Positions 49,301 to 61,489 of a stretch of DNA of 64,000 nt are shown one piece after another (the first letter of the stretch is position 1; every line of letters begins with the position of its first letter). The DNA is from Dipylidium caninum. Lineage: Eukaryota; Platyhelminthes; Cestoda; Cyclophyllidea; Dipylidiidae. The position numbers and the translations under genes are program-made. The stretch lies in the NCBI GenBank assembly GCA_017562135.1, contig QEYB01001249.1, positions 277,769 through 341,768 on the forward strand. The letters run 5' to 3'. The notes below the pieces were generated by a model, which had not been told where the DNA came from, searched no databases, and saw only the letters and a program-made list of their open reading frames with translations.

Positions 49301-49970
49301 TTTGACAGGTTTTCGACTGACTGGGCATTCGGGCGGGGGATGTAGTCTTCAGTGTAGGGCGTGTTCCGGTCTAATTATATCTGAGGGACGTAAGAAATGG
49401 GTAGAGGGATGATTTGCCTGAGCTTCCTGCTCTGTCAATCTTCTGTACTTTGCCGAGTAGGTGCTGTCGTAACATTTGTTTTGTGGAAGTGGGGTTTTAA
49501 AGCATGTCTGGACTAGCAGCAAAAAAGTCTTCGTTTGAGGTTAACCACAATTGTAAGCCGAGCTCTTGGGATTTTGTACGCAGCCTATTTTTTATACCAC
49601 TCTACGTAGTCTTTCGATCACACCAGCGTTTAAAAAACAAAAATTTGTCACAAAAATCATTTTAAACCCTAATTAAATTAATAAATGTGATTCGTAGTAC
49701 ACTTAACTTTTATGAACGGTAAACGTTTTATTTAACTGCGGTAATTTACTAAGCAATCAGTCCTCTCCACCGCTGTATTGTCTCTTCCCTGCCAGCGTGT
49801 GCGCGGTTGCATCTTCTTCTGCCCTTGGGTTCTCATACATGCAGCTGAACGCTCTCGTAGCTATTATTTTTCACACATACTTATTAATGCTTCCTCATGA
49901 AAACGGTTTATCGCCCTTAATGCTAACACATGTTTTACGATCCTCTTAGGCAAAGTAGTAGGGAATAATC
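46333..49970. other. Right part of the divergent Argonaute interval
   Basis: About 3.6 kb with no recognised gene. One exon-like block (47739-47905, +) has a strong acceptor (TTTCACAG) and donor (GTAAGC) and reads KRKELRSVSSSDSSFSVTLK before FRDNNKRKLCRFDVM; no partner exons were found. A hydrophobic frame at 46476-46712 has no support. The final part is presumably the promoter of the right Argonaute. Confidence 0.35.
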
Positions 49971-52900
49971 ATGGCTGATCGGTAAGTCAACAGCGGTGCT
50001 TACAGTTCCACATAGGATTCATAGCCATATTCAACTAGTTTTACAACCTCAAGAAGCGGTGCGATCAAAGCCCCAGTTTCTTACCATATTTTTGCCCCCA
50101 TCGAGACTCATTCCTTTTTCTTAGGATCTCAGAGTATTGGGGGCAGCACCTTTCCGCCTATGTCTTGGTTTTCTTCACTTTGACATTTTTTGCATTTATT
50201 GTTTTACGGTTATTTTTTAACCATTAAATTCGCAGCGCTAATTGCAGTAGGTTGCTATGAATTAAGCTCAACATTAGCAGCTGACTATACATATGGGTTT
50301 TCAGTGTATGAATCGTATTCGTTGTTCAGTTTCGAGCTCCTCTCATCAATAGCGTGTTTTGGACATAAGGATTATCAATCTTGGTGTTCTTTTGGTCACA
50401 TGCTTTTTTATTTTTTAATCCCTTTACTATTTTGGCAAGCTTACTTCCCAGGTATCAGGGGTCATGGGTTTTTAGTAGGGGTGTCTATTCGACAAGTTTG
50501 ATTCTTATTTTACTTAGGGCTTAGGTCAATGATTTATTTGACTGACTTTTGCGGTAGCGAACCTTGCGCTGGTTATACCAGTGGGAGGCTATAAATGTTG
50601 ATGAGGTGCGGCCATATGTTTAGACTTTCAAAGGCACTGTTATTGATCAGGAAATATATTTTCGTGATTGTTGTTGGAGTCATATATACGACGGAAGAGA
50701 GCGCAACCATGTAGATATGTTGATTTTCCCGCGTTTCTATTTTTAGGAAGAGAAAACGTGGTATAGGAGAGCATTCTCTAAGTGAGTTGATAAATAAGAA
50801 GAGCGGACTCTTAATTGATATTGCGAAAGTAGCGTAAGGTGTTTAGTTCTGTCGATAAATGAGGATTTTATTAATGTGTCCAGTTTTAGATTATTTTGAT
50901 CGTATAAGTGATTATCCATATAGATCGAGGTAGATCTTCCCGAAGACCTGGGTGTGCAGATGGTGTCGAAAGACGAAGCGGTAGCCTTCGAGGTCGAGAA
51001 ACTACTGAACCGTCTTCTTCCCTGTCATAGTACGTTCTAGCAAGTTTAAAGTATTCAATTTTGTCTTTCGCATTTATGCACACCGCTTAATAAGTTAATG
51101 CCGAACTTGGTTTCTAAAAGTTCAGCCAATGGTTAGTTTCATTCGCTGTCATTAGAGGGATTTATTTTAGCGAGATCTCACAGTTGTCGCTGGTGGCTCC
51201 TCAGTGAGTCATGTAGAATGGTTTCGCGTTTGTATTTATAGTCTATGGCTTTCGCTCTTTTCGCGCCTTGGTTTTTAAAATATTGCATTTTTTATTGGCA
51301 CAAATTATTTTTTTTATTCCATCACGCGGAGTGCAGTCGTCCTTTCTACCATAAATCGCGAGTAACCGAATAGATTTTGCTTGCCCGAACAAAGTAGTTA
51401 GTGTTAATGGATGGATTATATTGGGTGTTTAAACGCTATTATTTAGTAATTTGACAGTTGCGAGTTTATGCTGTAATACTTCAATCTACTGTGCTTTGGA
51501 TAATGAAGGCAAGCACTTTCAGTTTGTCACACGCTTTGCTTTACCCCATGCTGACGGTTTTACGGTCAAACTTTTAAAAGGACTGCTTGGGTTCTCTTTG
51601 AGACAGTATTATAGGTGCCTGATAACTGTTTTTCTTATTCACAGGGAGTCAACGGGCCAGAAAGCTTCAACGTAAATCTTTTTTAACTGTTTACAAACCT
51701 TAAAAAGTTGACCCAATTTAAATTTATCATATTCTTATACAGGTCACATGTATCTAAATTGAAGAGAGTAAGACCGCCCCGTCCTAAACCTGGAGACAAG
51801 GGAAGGAAAATGAACGTTAATGTGAATTGCTGGGATTTTGAAATGTCGGACAAGGTAATCTTTAAGTACAAGATCGACATGGAAAGGCTCCCACACAATT
51901 TGATTGCAGAAGCTGTTAAAAAGTATGTTCTCTGTAAAAACCGTTCGGATTAACGTTTTTCTTTACTTTTACATTGATAGTAAATTTTTAAGATTGCGAT
52001 TTATTTCACACATATACAGTTATTAGCTTATTAGCTAATGAAAGATATGACACTTGTGCGCTTTTGGGCTTTCAGTACGTAGTTTTTTAAACCCTGTGGT
52101 TCTGTAGACTTGGCGATGGCGTCTTCTACGACGGGGGAACATTCTTATACTCATTACAAACACTGGAAAACAAGGAAGAGGGATCTCAAGCTGGTACTGT
52201 ATCAGAGACAAATCCCCAGCAGGAAAACTGCCTGAATTTAATAGATAATATCAAAATGCAAACCACACTTTCTTTGAGAACAATTAAAGCGTTTATTGAA
52301 AAAGGCATTGGCACATTGGAATCAAATCAAGAGGTCATCAATATGGTGGATCAACTGCTCAGGTGGCTCCATAAGGATGAGTACCCTGGTGTGTTGAAGT
52401 CAGGTGTTTTCGGCTCAGATCACAAGGAGAGAAACCCAAGCTGCCTTTTCAATATCCACAGTGGCTATTCCTTGAGCGTACGTCCACAATGGAAGCTTAG
52501 ACTAAACGTCGACGTGGTAGGTGGCAATGTGTGGGGTTATGAAAGTACTTTTAACATTCAGAAGCTCCTGAATGTTTAAAAAATTTTTAGGTTCATAGGA
52601 CTTTCTTCCCACCCGGCAACCTGGCCGAGGTTTTATACACCAAATTCGGGAATGAGATGTACGATCCGTCGGCGTGGAGGAGAATATCAGAAGAAATAAA
52701 GTTATTACGTGTGGAAGCCGGTCACTATGGCGAGGAAGGTGAGTACTTTCCCTTAATGTTTGATACAATGAAAGTTGAGTTAGTTGTTGAGCTCCCTGAT
52801 TATACTTCCGACTGTCAATCCCGTGTGTGCCAAAGTCATGCGCGTGTGTTTTCGGGGATAAGGACTTTTTAAAAATCAGACAGGCATTATCCTTTCCCAC

Positions 52901-55900
52901 TTCAATCCTCTATACTTGCAGGTAAAAAATATAAAAGGCGTCATGTTATACATGGATTGTCAAACCATACGGCTAACGAGGAAATAATTCCGGGTTTGGA
53001 AAAGTCGATCGCCCAATACTATAAGGATAGGTATGGCATAACGCTGCAATATCCGGAACTACCGTGCATTAAGGTGAGTGTGATCGATTGTGTGGGCGCA
53101 CCTGATGGCCAAGTAGTGTAGGTGGAGATTGAGATAGGGTTGTTGAGAGTTCTTACGACGAGTGGTGCGGCCTGTGGCCTGGTTGCTTGCCCCATGTGAA
53201 TGAGAGGTGGTTAGAAGGTGCAGACGTTTTGGTGGTCGAGTGGTCGGAGGTGAGCAGGTGAGGTGTCATTCGTGGGGTGGAGCTGATGTGGAGGGGGATG
53301 AGAGGGTGGGTTGAGGTGAGTTGGGTTGGGTTGGGTTGGGTTAGGTTGGGTTAGGTGGCGAGAGGGGCTGATGTGCGACTGTGTCTCGACTGTAAGGGTA
53401 AGGTGGAGTTTGGGGTTGGAGGGGTGTAGTTGGTTGATTGACTGAGAGAGGCGCCCTCGAGATGGTGCGGTTGTATTGCCGGTTGGTGCTTGAACAGGCC
53501 GTTAAGTGGATGATGTTTCTCTGAACATTGTAGACCAAGAAGGACAGGGACGAGTTCATTCCCATGGAATTATTGGATGTTATGCCCTTCCAAAATTCGA
53601 GAGAAGACCCCAGTGTGATCGCCAGAGATGTTATTCGTTATTCAGCGGTGTCACCGAGTGAACGATTTAATACGTTGAAAACGTTTATCGAGAGCTTCTG
53701 TCGATTGTACGTAAAGGAGCCTTGATGGCGGTTGTGTTAGTGTCCTCGGGGTGGTGGGGCTTACAATTGAGGCTGTCGTGTTGTTTACCGCAGGTCCAGC
53801 ACGCTGAAGCAGAAGCTGGCGATAAATTTGAAGAGTTTGAGGCCGCTTCGTGTTCAGGCACGAGAGCTGGATCAACCTTCTGGTATTTTTCGCAATGGAG
53901 CGTGTGAACTGGGAAGGGGAAAGTGGAAGCAAGAGCCCTTCTACGAACCTGTCCCGAGACGACTGCGTTGCAAGGTTGTGTGTATGCCTCCTGGCCGCGT
54001 AAGTTGTGTAACTTATGTTCTATTCCGAGACCCATCCCACACTAAGGAGGGGGCTAGTAATTAGTGTCGGGGGGTCTTTTTCACATATAACTAATAATGC
54101 AATAGATGTGAGCGAAGGAACTGATGATTGTGTGATGAATTTTAGGCAAGGAATGCTTCTCACGTAGTCGATCGACTTCCGATTGTGGCGGAAAGTTGGG
54201 GCATCATTTTGGATATGGATAAGAAGATATTGAATAAAACAGTGGTCGATTTGGTGAGACTGTTTGCGGATTTTCGGAAAGAGGTGAGCACATTGTTACT
54301 GGTAGGTTGGACGAGGAAGAGGCTTTGCGCTGCGAAGGTCTTTGGTGTGCTCAGATGAGCTGAGCTGCTCTGCTGTAGTGTAATCTTCCTTGAAGATGTG
54401 CGTCATGCACGTGTGACCGTTTTTCCCATTGTAGAAGGTGGATTTGGCAATTTTTGTATTGAGTGGCAATACAGAATATCCATACATAAAACGCCAGGGT
54501 GAGCTGTACGACTGTATGGTGACGCAGTGTATACTGGACGCCACACTAAGGAAGCCGAATGTGTTCAGTAAGTTGGTTGTTTACACACTGGTACACTTGT
54601 CCTTCTTCCTCGCCCCTTCCCCGCGCCTTTCTCCCCTCCTCCGTGACCCTTCGGCACATGTGTTGACTGAAAGGAGTGGAGTTGTGAGCGATGTTGCTCC
54701 CTCTCTTCTCCCTTTTGCCTAACTTGCTTCTATTCTTCACTTGTTTGTCTGAGATGTGGCCTTGTGTTATAGACAATCTGCTGCTGAAGATAAACGGGAA
54801 GCTTGGTGGACTGAATTGGGTGGTGGGACATTTGTCTAAGCATTTTCCCAATGATATCCTCATGGTGATGGGTGCTGACGTCACTCATCCTGGTCCGACT
54901 AACAGTAACCCGGGCATTGCGCAATCGGTGGCCGCAGTGGTAGCCTCAATTTCGAGTGATCTGATGCGCTATGTTGCCATCGTTCGTCAACAGCAGCATA
55001 GGGAGCCTAGTGCTGCATCGAGGGAGGACATCGAGGGAATGGAAGGCATTTTCACCGATCTCTTAACGGTATGTTGGCTTTACTTTAGTATTTAAGCATC
55101 CACTGTCGCTTTTTCACTGGTGGACGCATGTTTACATCATCAGTTTATTCGTTGCGAGTTGAGTGGGCCGAGTTAGTTGTGCGTTGCTCTGAATTGTCGT
55201 TTTACTGTGCGGGTATTTCACAGGTGCCTGTTTTGCATTTGTATCCAGATTTTCGCCGACCGTAACAACGGTCGTCTGCCAACAAAGATAATATTTTACC
55301 GCGACGGTGTGTCGGAGGGCCAATTTGACCAAATTTTATGGGTCGAGTTGAAAGCTATGCAAAAAGCCTGTTCTGAGTTTAAACCCGGCTACGAGCCAGG
55401 CTTCACCTTCATTGTGGTGCAGAAGCGCCATCACATTCGATTTAACCCAGCTAATTCCCGGTAAGACGCCTTACTCATGTGAGTCGTTGTGTGCGTGTGC
55501 GTGTGCGTGTGCGTGTGCGTGTGCGTGTGCGTGTGTGCCTGTTGGATCTTGATGGAACAGAGTTGGCCAGTTGGCTGCATTTGGTGGTGTAAGAGGGGTT
55601 GGTGGATAGTTGGTGGGGTGGAGGGAATGGAGGATGGTAGGGGATAAGAAGCCTTTGCTGTGTCTAGGGAAAGGAATGTGAAGCCTGGTACCGTGGTGGA
55701 CACCGAGATTACACACCCCCGCGAATTTGATTTCTACTTGTGTTCTCAAGAGGGCATTCAGGTGAGTTGACATTGTGTTTATTGCTGTTTCGCGCGATGC
55801 CTCGATGTGGCGGCCGTGGTTACGCACCGGCATGGCCTTTGTTTGTGACATGGTAATGTGAATTTGTGTTGTAGGGCACATCGAAGCCTGCGCACTACTA

Positions 55901-56141
55901 TGTGCTTTACGACGACAATAACTGGGACGCGGACAGCCTACAAAATTTCACCTATTGCTTGTGTCACGCGTATATGCGATGCTGCCGCAGTGTGTCCTAC
56001 CCGGCGCCCACATACTACTCCCATCTTGCAGCGTTCCGGGCACGGGATTGGTTGAAAGGATTGAGTGATCCGGGGAGCATATTGCGAGACAATCGTTTCA
56101 AGATCCACCCAGGCCAACAGGAGAGCATGTTTTTCCTGTAA
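49971..56141 (+). CDS. AGO: Argonaute, right copy, intact, 17 exons
   Basis: Small-RNA-guided silencing protein. Exons: 49971-49981, 50747-50781, 50924-51029, 51171-51203, 51645-51671, 51743-51922, 52108-52516, 52591-52738, 52922-53073, 53534-53706, 53794-53998, 54146-54283, 54435-54567, 54773-55068, 55249-55460, 55668-55761 and 55875-56141. All 16 joins agree in phase and give 872 residues. Residues 1-70 are Arg/Ser-rich without the tandem RGG array. [28 protein letters not shown] to [11 protein letters not shown] keeps the 5'-phosphate pocket: Tyr and Lys of YPYIKRQG, Gln of TQC, Lys of [15 protein letters not shown] keeps Asp about 619 (GADVTHP), Asp about 701 (YRDGVSEGQ) and His about 834 ([11 protein letters not shown]); the slicer glutamate aligns with Asp in SREDIEG. 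It ends ESMFFL. The 3' half (from 53031) is near-identical to the left copy, the 5' half is not. FLAgo membership is inferred from divergence in a flatworm-like genome. Confidence 0.93.
53320..53355. repeat. (GGGTT)n array in Argonaute intron 9
   Basis: G-rich pentanucleotide array with GGGTTAGG variants, on the sense strand of the Argonaute transcript. It is conserved in position in all three copies. Confidence 0.85.
55488..55538. repeat. (GTGTGC)n microsatellite in Argonaute intron 15
   Basis: Hexanucleotide run 28 bases after exon 15, counterpart of 38597-38634 but with more units. Confidence 0.85.
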
Positions 56142-56469
56142 CTCTGTGTGTGGTGGCCAGTTCGTAGGAGGACGCGGAGGCTTTTGCAATAGAACGCTTT
56201 GTATTGTTGTTCACACCTCCTCCTACTTGATGTGGTTCTTAGTGGTGTTGGATGGTTGCTGAGATGTGTTTGCCTTGGCGATGAGGGAATCTCGTGAGGA
56301 GTGGTGAAGCTGGTGCCAGCAGACGCGCGAAGTAGATGTCTTGTTGGTTGATGCAGACGACGAAATAATTTGCCGGCAAACGCTGTTTCGTCGCATCGCG
56401 TAGGTTTGTGAGGCATTTCGTTGCAATAGGTGAGAGGGAGAGAAGAAGCAGACGACTTTCTTCCGCCTG

Positions 56470-57170
56470 GTTGAGTGCTCTGTCAGCGGGTACAGGAGGA
56501 GGGTGCCTTCTACGGTGCGTTTCGTCTGGACCAGTTTCTGGGCATTGAAATCTCACATGAAGGCGAGGTTGAAGGAGGAGGGGGGAAGGGGATGAGTGAG
56601 GGATGGATGGATGGAAGGAAGGAGGGGGTTGGGTGGGGGGCTGAGATATATGTGTGGGAAGGTGGGAGGGGAGGGAGGGGGGCCAGAGGTAGCAGTTTGT
56701 AGAGAGAAGTGACGAGTGGGCCGTGTGGTGGCACCTGTACGCGTGTGTGCGCCGTGTGATATCCGCCCGTTTGCACCACGTCACTGGCAGCCTGAAGAGT
56801 AGCCGGTTGTAGAAATTTCTCCATCAGCCTGTCCGCCGACCGTTGCTTCTCACGTGGCGACAGGGCCTTGAGAGTGCTCTTCCTGAATGCCACCTTACGT
56901 CGAAGTGAATCCTCCTTCTCCCTAGTATTCATAAGCATTACTTAGACTCTGACTCCGTGTCTTCCAGTGTGGTATTTGCATCGCGGGATGGTGTGTGGAA
57001 TGTGCTACTCTCCCTTTCTTTCTTTCTCCTTTTCTCCCAAGTGGCGGCGCCTGCTTTCCTCGCTTAGTGCGCGTGGTGCCAAGGCGGCCCCGCGTCACGG
57101 AGTACGCTTGGCATAGGGAAAAAAGGGGAGAGTGTCTTGTCTGACTTTGCGTCTTGGAACACGCACGAGA
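56470..57170 (-). pseudogene. Fragment of the coiled-coil gene, right-arm copy
   Basis: Minus-strand copy of internal coiled-coil exons. It reads MNTREKEDSLRRKVAFRKST, then LKALSPREKQRSADRLMEKF, then QPATLQAASDVV without a stop, so here the codon that is TGA in the main gene is CCA. A short deletion removes the SDLEME part, and sequence after ASDVV diverges (VQTGGYHTAHTRV). Remnants of the next exon follow at about 56480-56560. No neighbouring exons exist to make a product. It lies between Argonaute and SEC62, in opposite orientation to both. Confidence 0.75.
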
Positions 57171-58745
57171 GAGTGAATCGCGGTGTGGACAGAGTGTAAT
57201 TAGTCGGTTGTCTGAGGTTTCGGGGTATTCGTGTGTGCACCGCATACTATCACACATGAACTTCAGAAAGTGGCGCATCCACTCGATTGACGATTTCACC
57301 CTGACTCAACGCGTTGGAGCATGAGAGTTGCCAGCGCTGCCGCGGAGTGCAGTCCACCCACGCGGTAGGGTGGTGCTATTTCGTGTAGACTCTCACCAAC
57401 AAAGAGAGGCCGCATGATAAGTCGGCTTTTGGTGTGTCAGGCAGATGTGGAGGAACTGACTGGCAGAAGGCGATGTGCGCAGGCTCCTCGACGTCGAAAG
57501 TAGGAGCGGAGCGGCTCAATTAACCGTTGGTCAGTGAGGGGTGGTGGCAACGATTATTTCGGGCCTGAGAGTGACAGAGGCGCAGTTGGCAAGTAGGCTC
57601 GGAGGAGTGACACCTTGGATAAATTGGGTGGGGTGGCTTGGACGGGGCCAGGGTGTCCTAAGTGCCACCACACGAAGTAAGGCTGGAAGTGGTACCGAAA
57701 ACAGGTTAGCGAGGCCGGGGCGAGAGTGGGGGAGGGAGATGTGAGGAAATGGCGGATTGAACGTAACCGAGCTTCAGCAGACTGTTGAAGTTGGACCAAG
57801 TTGCAATGAAGATAATGGCAGCTGTTGTCACTGCGAGACGCAAAGAGACCTGACTTCTGATAGCCGAGGCCACGTTGGCTGTGCTGTAGCAGGAGGCGTG
57901 GGAGTCGACCCGACCAATTGAGTGGTGAGTACTGAACCGCCTGCCCTTAGGTTGGCGGAGTGAATAGAGGCCGACGGAAGGGAGGCATCTTCATTTGTCC
58001 AGTACCGTCTGAGGGACTCGCGGGAGATGTGGGAGTGAGAGTAGATTGCACTGTCGCGGCTATAGTGGGACGGAGTTGGGGCGCTCGAGACCAATAATTG
58101 CTGTCATGTGCATTTTGTCTTTTGCGTGTTCGTGAATTGCCCCTCAATACAGGCGACATGGGGGGTTATCGGTTGCCATATCTTACCGTGACAAAAACAT
58201 TTGCGTTAAAACTTACGCTGACGAAGGGTTTAGCAGGTTGGAGGATCACGGAGCCTTTTTCATTCTACTCTAAGGCGAATCTACATCGGGACGAATTGTG
58301 TGGATAGCGTAGAGGCGGGAGGTTCATGACTTCCCGAGGTGGCAGTGTGAGGCAGTGGAAGAGCAACAGACTTGATGGCACTTGCCGTCTACAGAATTTG
58401 TCGTGACCTGCCATGCAGTCTGTCATAGCGAGCCGCACACGCCTTTTAGACTGGCGTCGTTGGAAGCCCTCGAGAGTGATTAGCGCAACTCACACTACGT
58501 GGCGTGCTGGGGCGAACTTGTGTAGTAGTAAATGCGTGGTGATATAAGTGGACGTTTTCTTTCTACATTCAGGACAATGTGGTGCATGGAAATGCATTCT
58601 TGCCGAAATCGAGTGATTATCCATATGGTCATGTGGTTGGTCAAACTCCCCTTAGACGTGGCATCTGACCTTCCCATGTGTGCGCCGCTGACCCATATGC
58701 ACATGCGTGTTTGGTGTGTGGAGTAGATGTGGCCGCGGTCGCGAC
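57171..58745. other. Non-coding part of the right arm
   Basis: G-rich on the plus strand; pairs with 35281-36867. It includes the 5' flank of SEC62. No exon is supported. Confidence 0.5.
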
Positions 58746-59929
58746 ATGGAATGTAAGGTACGACGCAAAGGAAGAAGAAGCGGAGTCCACGACGAAGGAT
58801 CACAGCCAACTGCAACTGAACTGGAAGGTTGCCGATATTTGTACACACGAGTGGCGTCGCACGAGGGTCGCCTTGGAGGATGTCGTGTTAATTACTTCTA
58901 TGCGAACGACGCTGTTGAATGCCTCCGACAATCGAAGTGGACTGATCGAGTGGGGAAGGGGAAGGGTTCCAGGTCAACGGATTTCCTCAACACGAGTGAA
59001 GTTGTTCGATTCATGGAGAAGCTAGTGGAAAAGAGGTTAATTGTGAGGTATGGCGCACTAATGTGACGTTTGTCTAATAGGGTGATTTAGAGCCGTGAAG
59101 GTGAGGCGGAAGGTGGGTGGGAAGCGCAAGGACGATGAGAAGAAGGGGAACTCGCGGAAAGGCGGGCAATCGAGGGAGCAGAGTAGAAGAGATGGGACAA
59201 CGGTGTGTTGGGAGAAGAGGGGTTTTTACTTTGCTGGTTGTGGTGTTGTTGCCCCGCACTCGACTTTCTCCTTTGTCATCTGAACAGAAGAAGAGTGAGG
59301 CGTCGGCATCGCTCGGAGAGGGATTGGAGGCAACGGTGGCAATGGGAGCAAGGAAGCCGCGAGTTGGTGGTTCGAAGAGCGTCACTTGGATGTCCTATTT
59401 GTTTGGCGCCTCCTCCCGCCCTTCCGCTTCCGCCTTACCCCCCGCGTCGTCGTGGTCGTGTTCGAGTGGTGAGGGTAAGCGTAAGAAGCCAGCGAGGTTG
59501 GAGTACGCGTCAGATCAGGTGTTTACAATGGACGGCGAGGGTGACGATGAGGGAGTGTATGTGTGGATCTACGAAGCGCCTCCCAGCCTGACCACATGGC
59601 TGTTGGGTTTGGCCCTGATCTGCGGTGTCATCGTGTGCTGTGCTTTCCCCATGTGGCCTTGGGAGGCGCGTCAAGGCGCGTACTATGTGACTCTGATCGC
59701 ACTCATGCTGCTTGGTGTGCTCCTTTTGCTGGGGGCCGTGCGCGCTGTCATGTATGCGTCCTTGCTGGTGCTTTCCCTTGGTCGTCTGCGTTTCTGGCTG
59801 TTCCCTAACTTCTTCGCTGACTGTGGATTCTTTGAGTCATTTCGGCCTTTGTACACGCTTGATCGGGTGGACACTGCACGCCTCGGTGTTGCCGAAATCG
59901 CCCCGACAGGCACGGAAGGCGAGGGGTGA
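58746..59929 (+). CDS. SEC62: SEC62, ER translocon component, intact
   Basis: Sec62 works with Sec61 and Sec63 in post-translational import of small secretory precursors into the endoplasmic reticulum. Exons 58746-59047, 59091-59202 and 59288-59929 join in phase (introns 43 and 85 nt) and encode 351 residues, somewhat shorter than the human protein (about 399). The N-terminal cytosolic domain shows GCRVNYFYANDAVECLRQSK and NTSEVVRFMEKLVEKRLIVR; a Lys/Arg-rich linker (AVKVRRKVGGKRKDDEKKG) follows as in the family. Then come DDEGVYVWIYEAPPSLTTWL, two membrane helices (about residues 238-258 and 267-292) around FPMWPWEARQGAYYVTL, and RFWLFPNFFADCGFFESFRP with LYT, the family signature. The C-terminal tail is short, so the long charged tail of vertebrate Sec62 is missing. 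The start is the ATG at 58746 because the following basic stretch matches the usual N-terminus; an in-frame ATG at 58707 is possible. A disrupted twin lies at 34095-35280. Confidence 0.93.
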
Positions 59930-60112
59930 TGGGCAGTTCAGTTGTTGTCGCAACCCATTCGCGCACATTGCCCTTATTTGTCCACCTCTTCCCTCTCGCC
60001 CTAACTCCCGCCCTACCTTCCCCTCCCCATCCCCGTCCCCCTCATTCTTTTTGTCCTTTTCTTTGTTTATGGCTGTCTTTCTGTATGCATGCGTGCATGT
60101 ATATGTATATAC

Positions 60113-60166
<54 letters not shown>

Positions 60167-61489
60167 AACGTGCAGTCGGTGTTGGTGCAGGAGATGGTAG
60201 GGGTCCCACTTAGCTGCGACCACTGGGCCTTGTTGATGGAGACTTCTGATTGACGCCTCGCTGGCTAATCTGGACGGGGTTCATGGACTGTGTGAGTTTT
60301 CAGAGGCAGTCGTGGCAACGCGTTTATGGAGTAGGTGAGTGGGTTTTATGGAGTTCATCGAGTGTTGACGGCTCGGTGGGTGGCTCGAGGGTGGGAGGAG
60401 TTTGCTTTCATTTCACCTCTGAGTGGGGATGTGATGGAAGTGGCGCTCACTTCAACGATTTCTGCTGCAGTGGGAAGTGGATGGGACGTGGGTGTGGTGG
60501 CCGCGGTGGTGAGTGAGGCGTGGAGAGGAGAGTGGATGGCGCCTGGGTGATTACGTTTGATTGTGTTAAGATTGGTAGATTGGGGTGGGGGGGGGTGATG
60601 GGGGTGTGTGGGGTTCGGGAGTGATTTGACTGGTGTCTGATGCTGGTGCGGTGGTAGTGCCTCGCGTGATTCCGCAGGTGGGCGCGTCGATGTGTGTGGT
60701 GTTGCCTGTGTCATCGGTGCGCGTTGTTGTCTACGCGGGAGATGAGGAGGGCTGTCTTGAGTCCTGCCACGGTGTCCTTTATGTCGCAAAATTCTCGAGT
60801 GAGGGGCGTATGCTGGTTGGGTCCATGTAGTGGGGAATCGATGGCCATAAGGAGGAACGAGGTGGTGGTGGTGGTGGCAATGCGGTAGGACTGAGGTTAT
60901 GGTGAGCAGATGGTGGGGTGAGTGGGTGGGAGGGGGAGGGGAGGGGAGGGGGGTGCAAGTGCGCGGAGAGGAGCTTTGCGGTGGTGGTGTTAGGCCATTG
61001 AGGTGAAGGTGAACCGGTGGTAGACACTCGTGGCAGTATACGGCACAGGTGAGTGGTGGCATCAGAGTTGAAGGAGTGACGCCTCTTGGGCGATCGGAGG
61101 AGGAGACGCGATCTTGACGGCCTTTGTGGGGAAAACAGCGTGCATGTAGAATGGCAGTTGGGGTGGGCTGAGAGGCGTCTTTTAGCCGAAGGTGGTTTGA
61201 AGCCTTGTTGCAGAGCGGGGAGTCGGAAGGGGGGGGGTGGGGATCGCGGGATGGCGCTTGGTGCGATGGTGAGGGAGAGGTGAAGGAGCGGTGATGGCAT
61301 GTGTGCCCGTAACAGAGTGTGGAGACGTCATGCGTGGGTGGGGTTGCCGTTCTCACGTTTGAACACTGACGTGTGGTGAGCAGGAGCGCAAGCGATGGTT
61401 GTCTATTGCGGTGACTACAACTCTCCGGTTGCCGGTTGGGGCGCATGACATTGGGATGTGAGGTGGGCAACTCCAAGGGTGCCGACGAG
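59930..61489. other. G-rich non-coding block between SEC62 and the coiled-coil exon
   Basis: Inverted partner of 32364-34094. Long open frames on the minus strand (for example 60355-61539) are Pro/Thr/His-rich by-products of the base composition and are not kept in the left arm. Confidence 0.6.
60113..60166. repeat. (TA)n(GT)n microsatellite
   Basis: About 16 TA units followed by about 11 GT units, downstream of SEC62. It is the counterpart of 33879-33955, which has far fewer TA units. Confidence 0.9.

Noticed and set aside
53320..53355. GGGTT/GGGTTAGG array as a telomere or interstitial telomere
   Set aside because: The unit is mainly five bases, the array is only about 36 bases, and it sits at the same intron position in three gene copies. 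Flatworm telomeres are normally TTAGGG.
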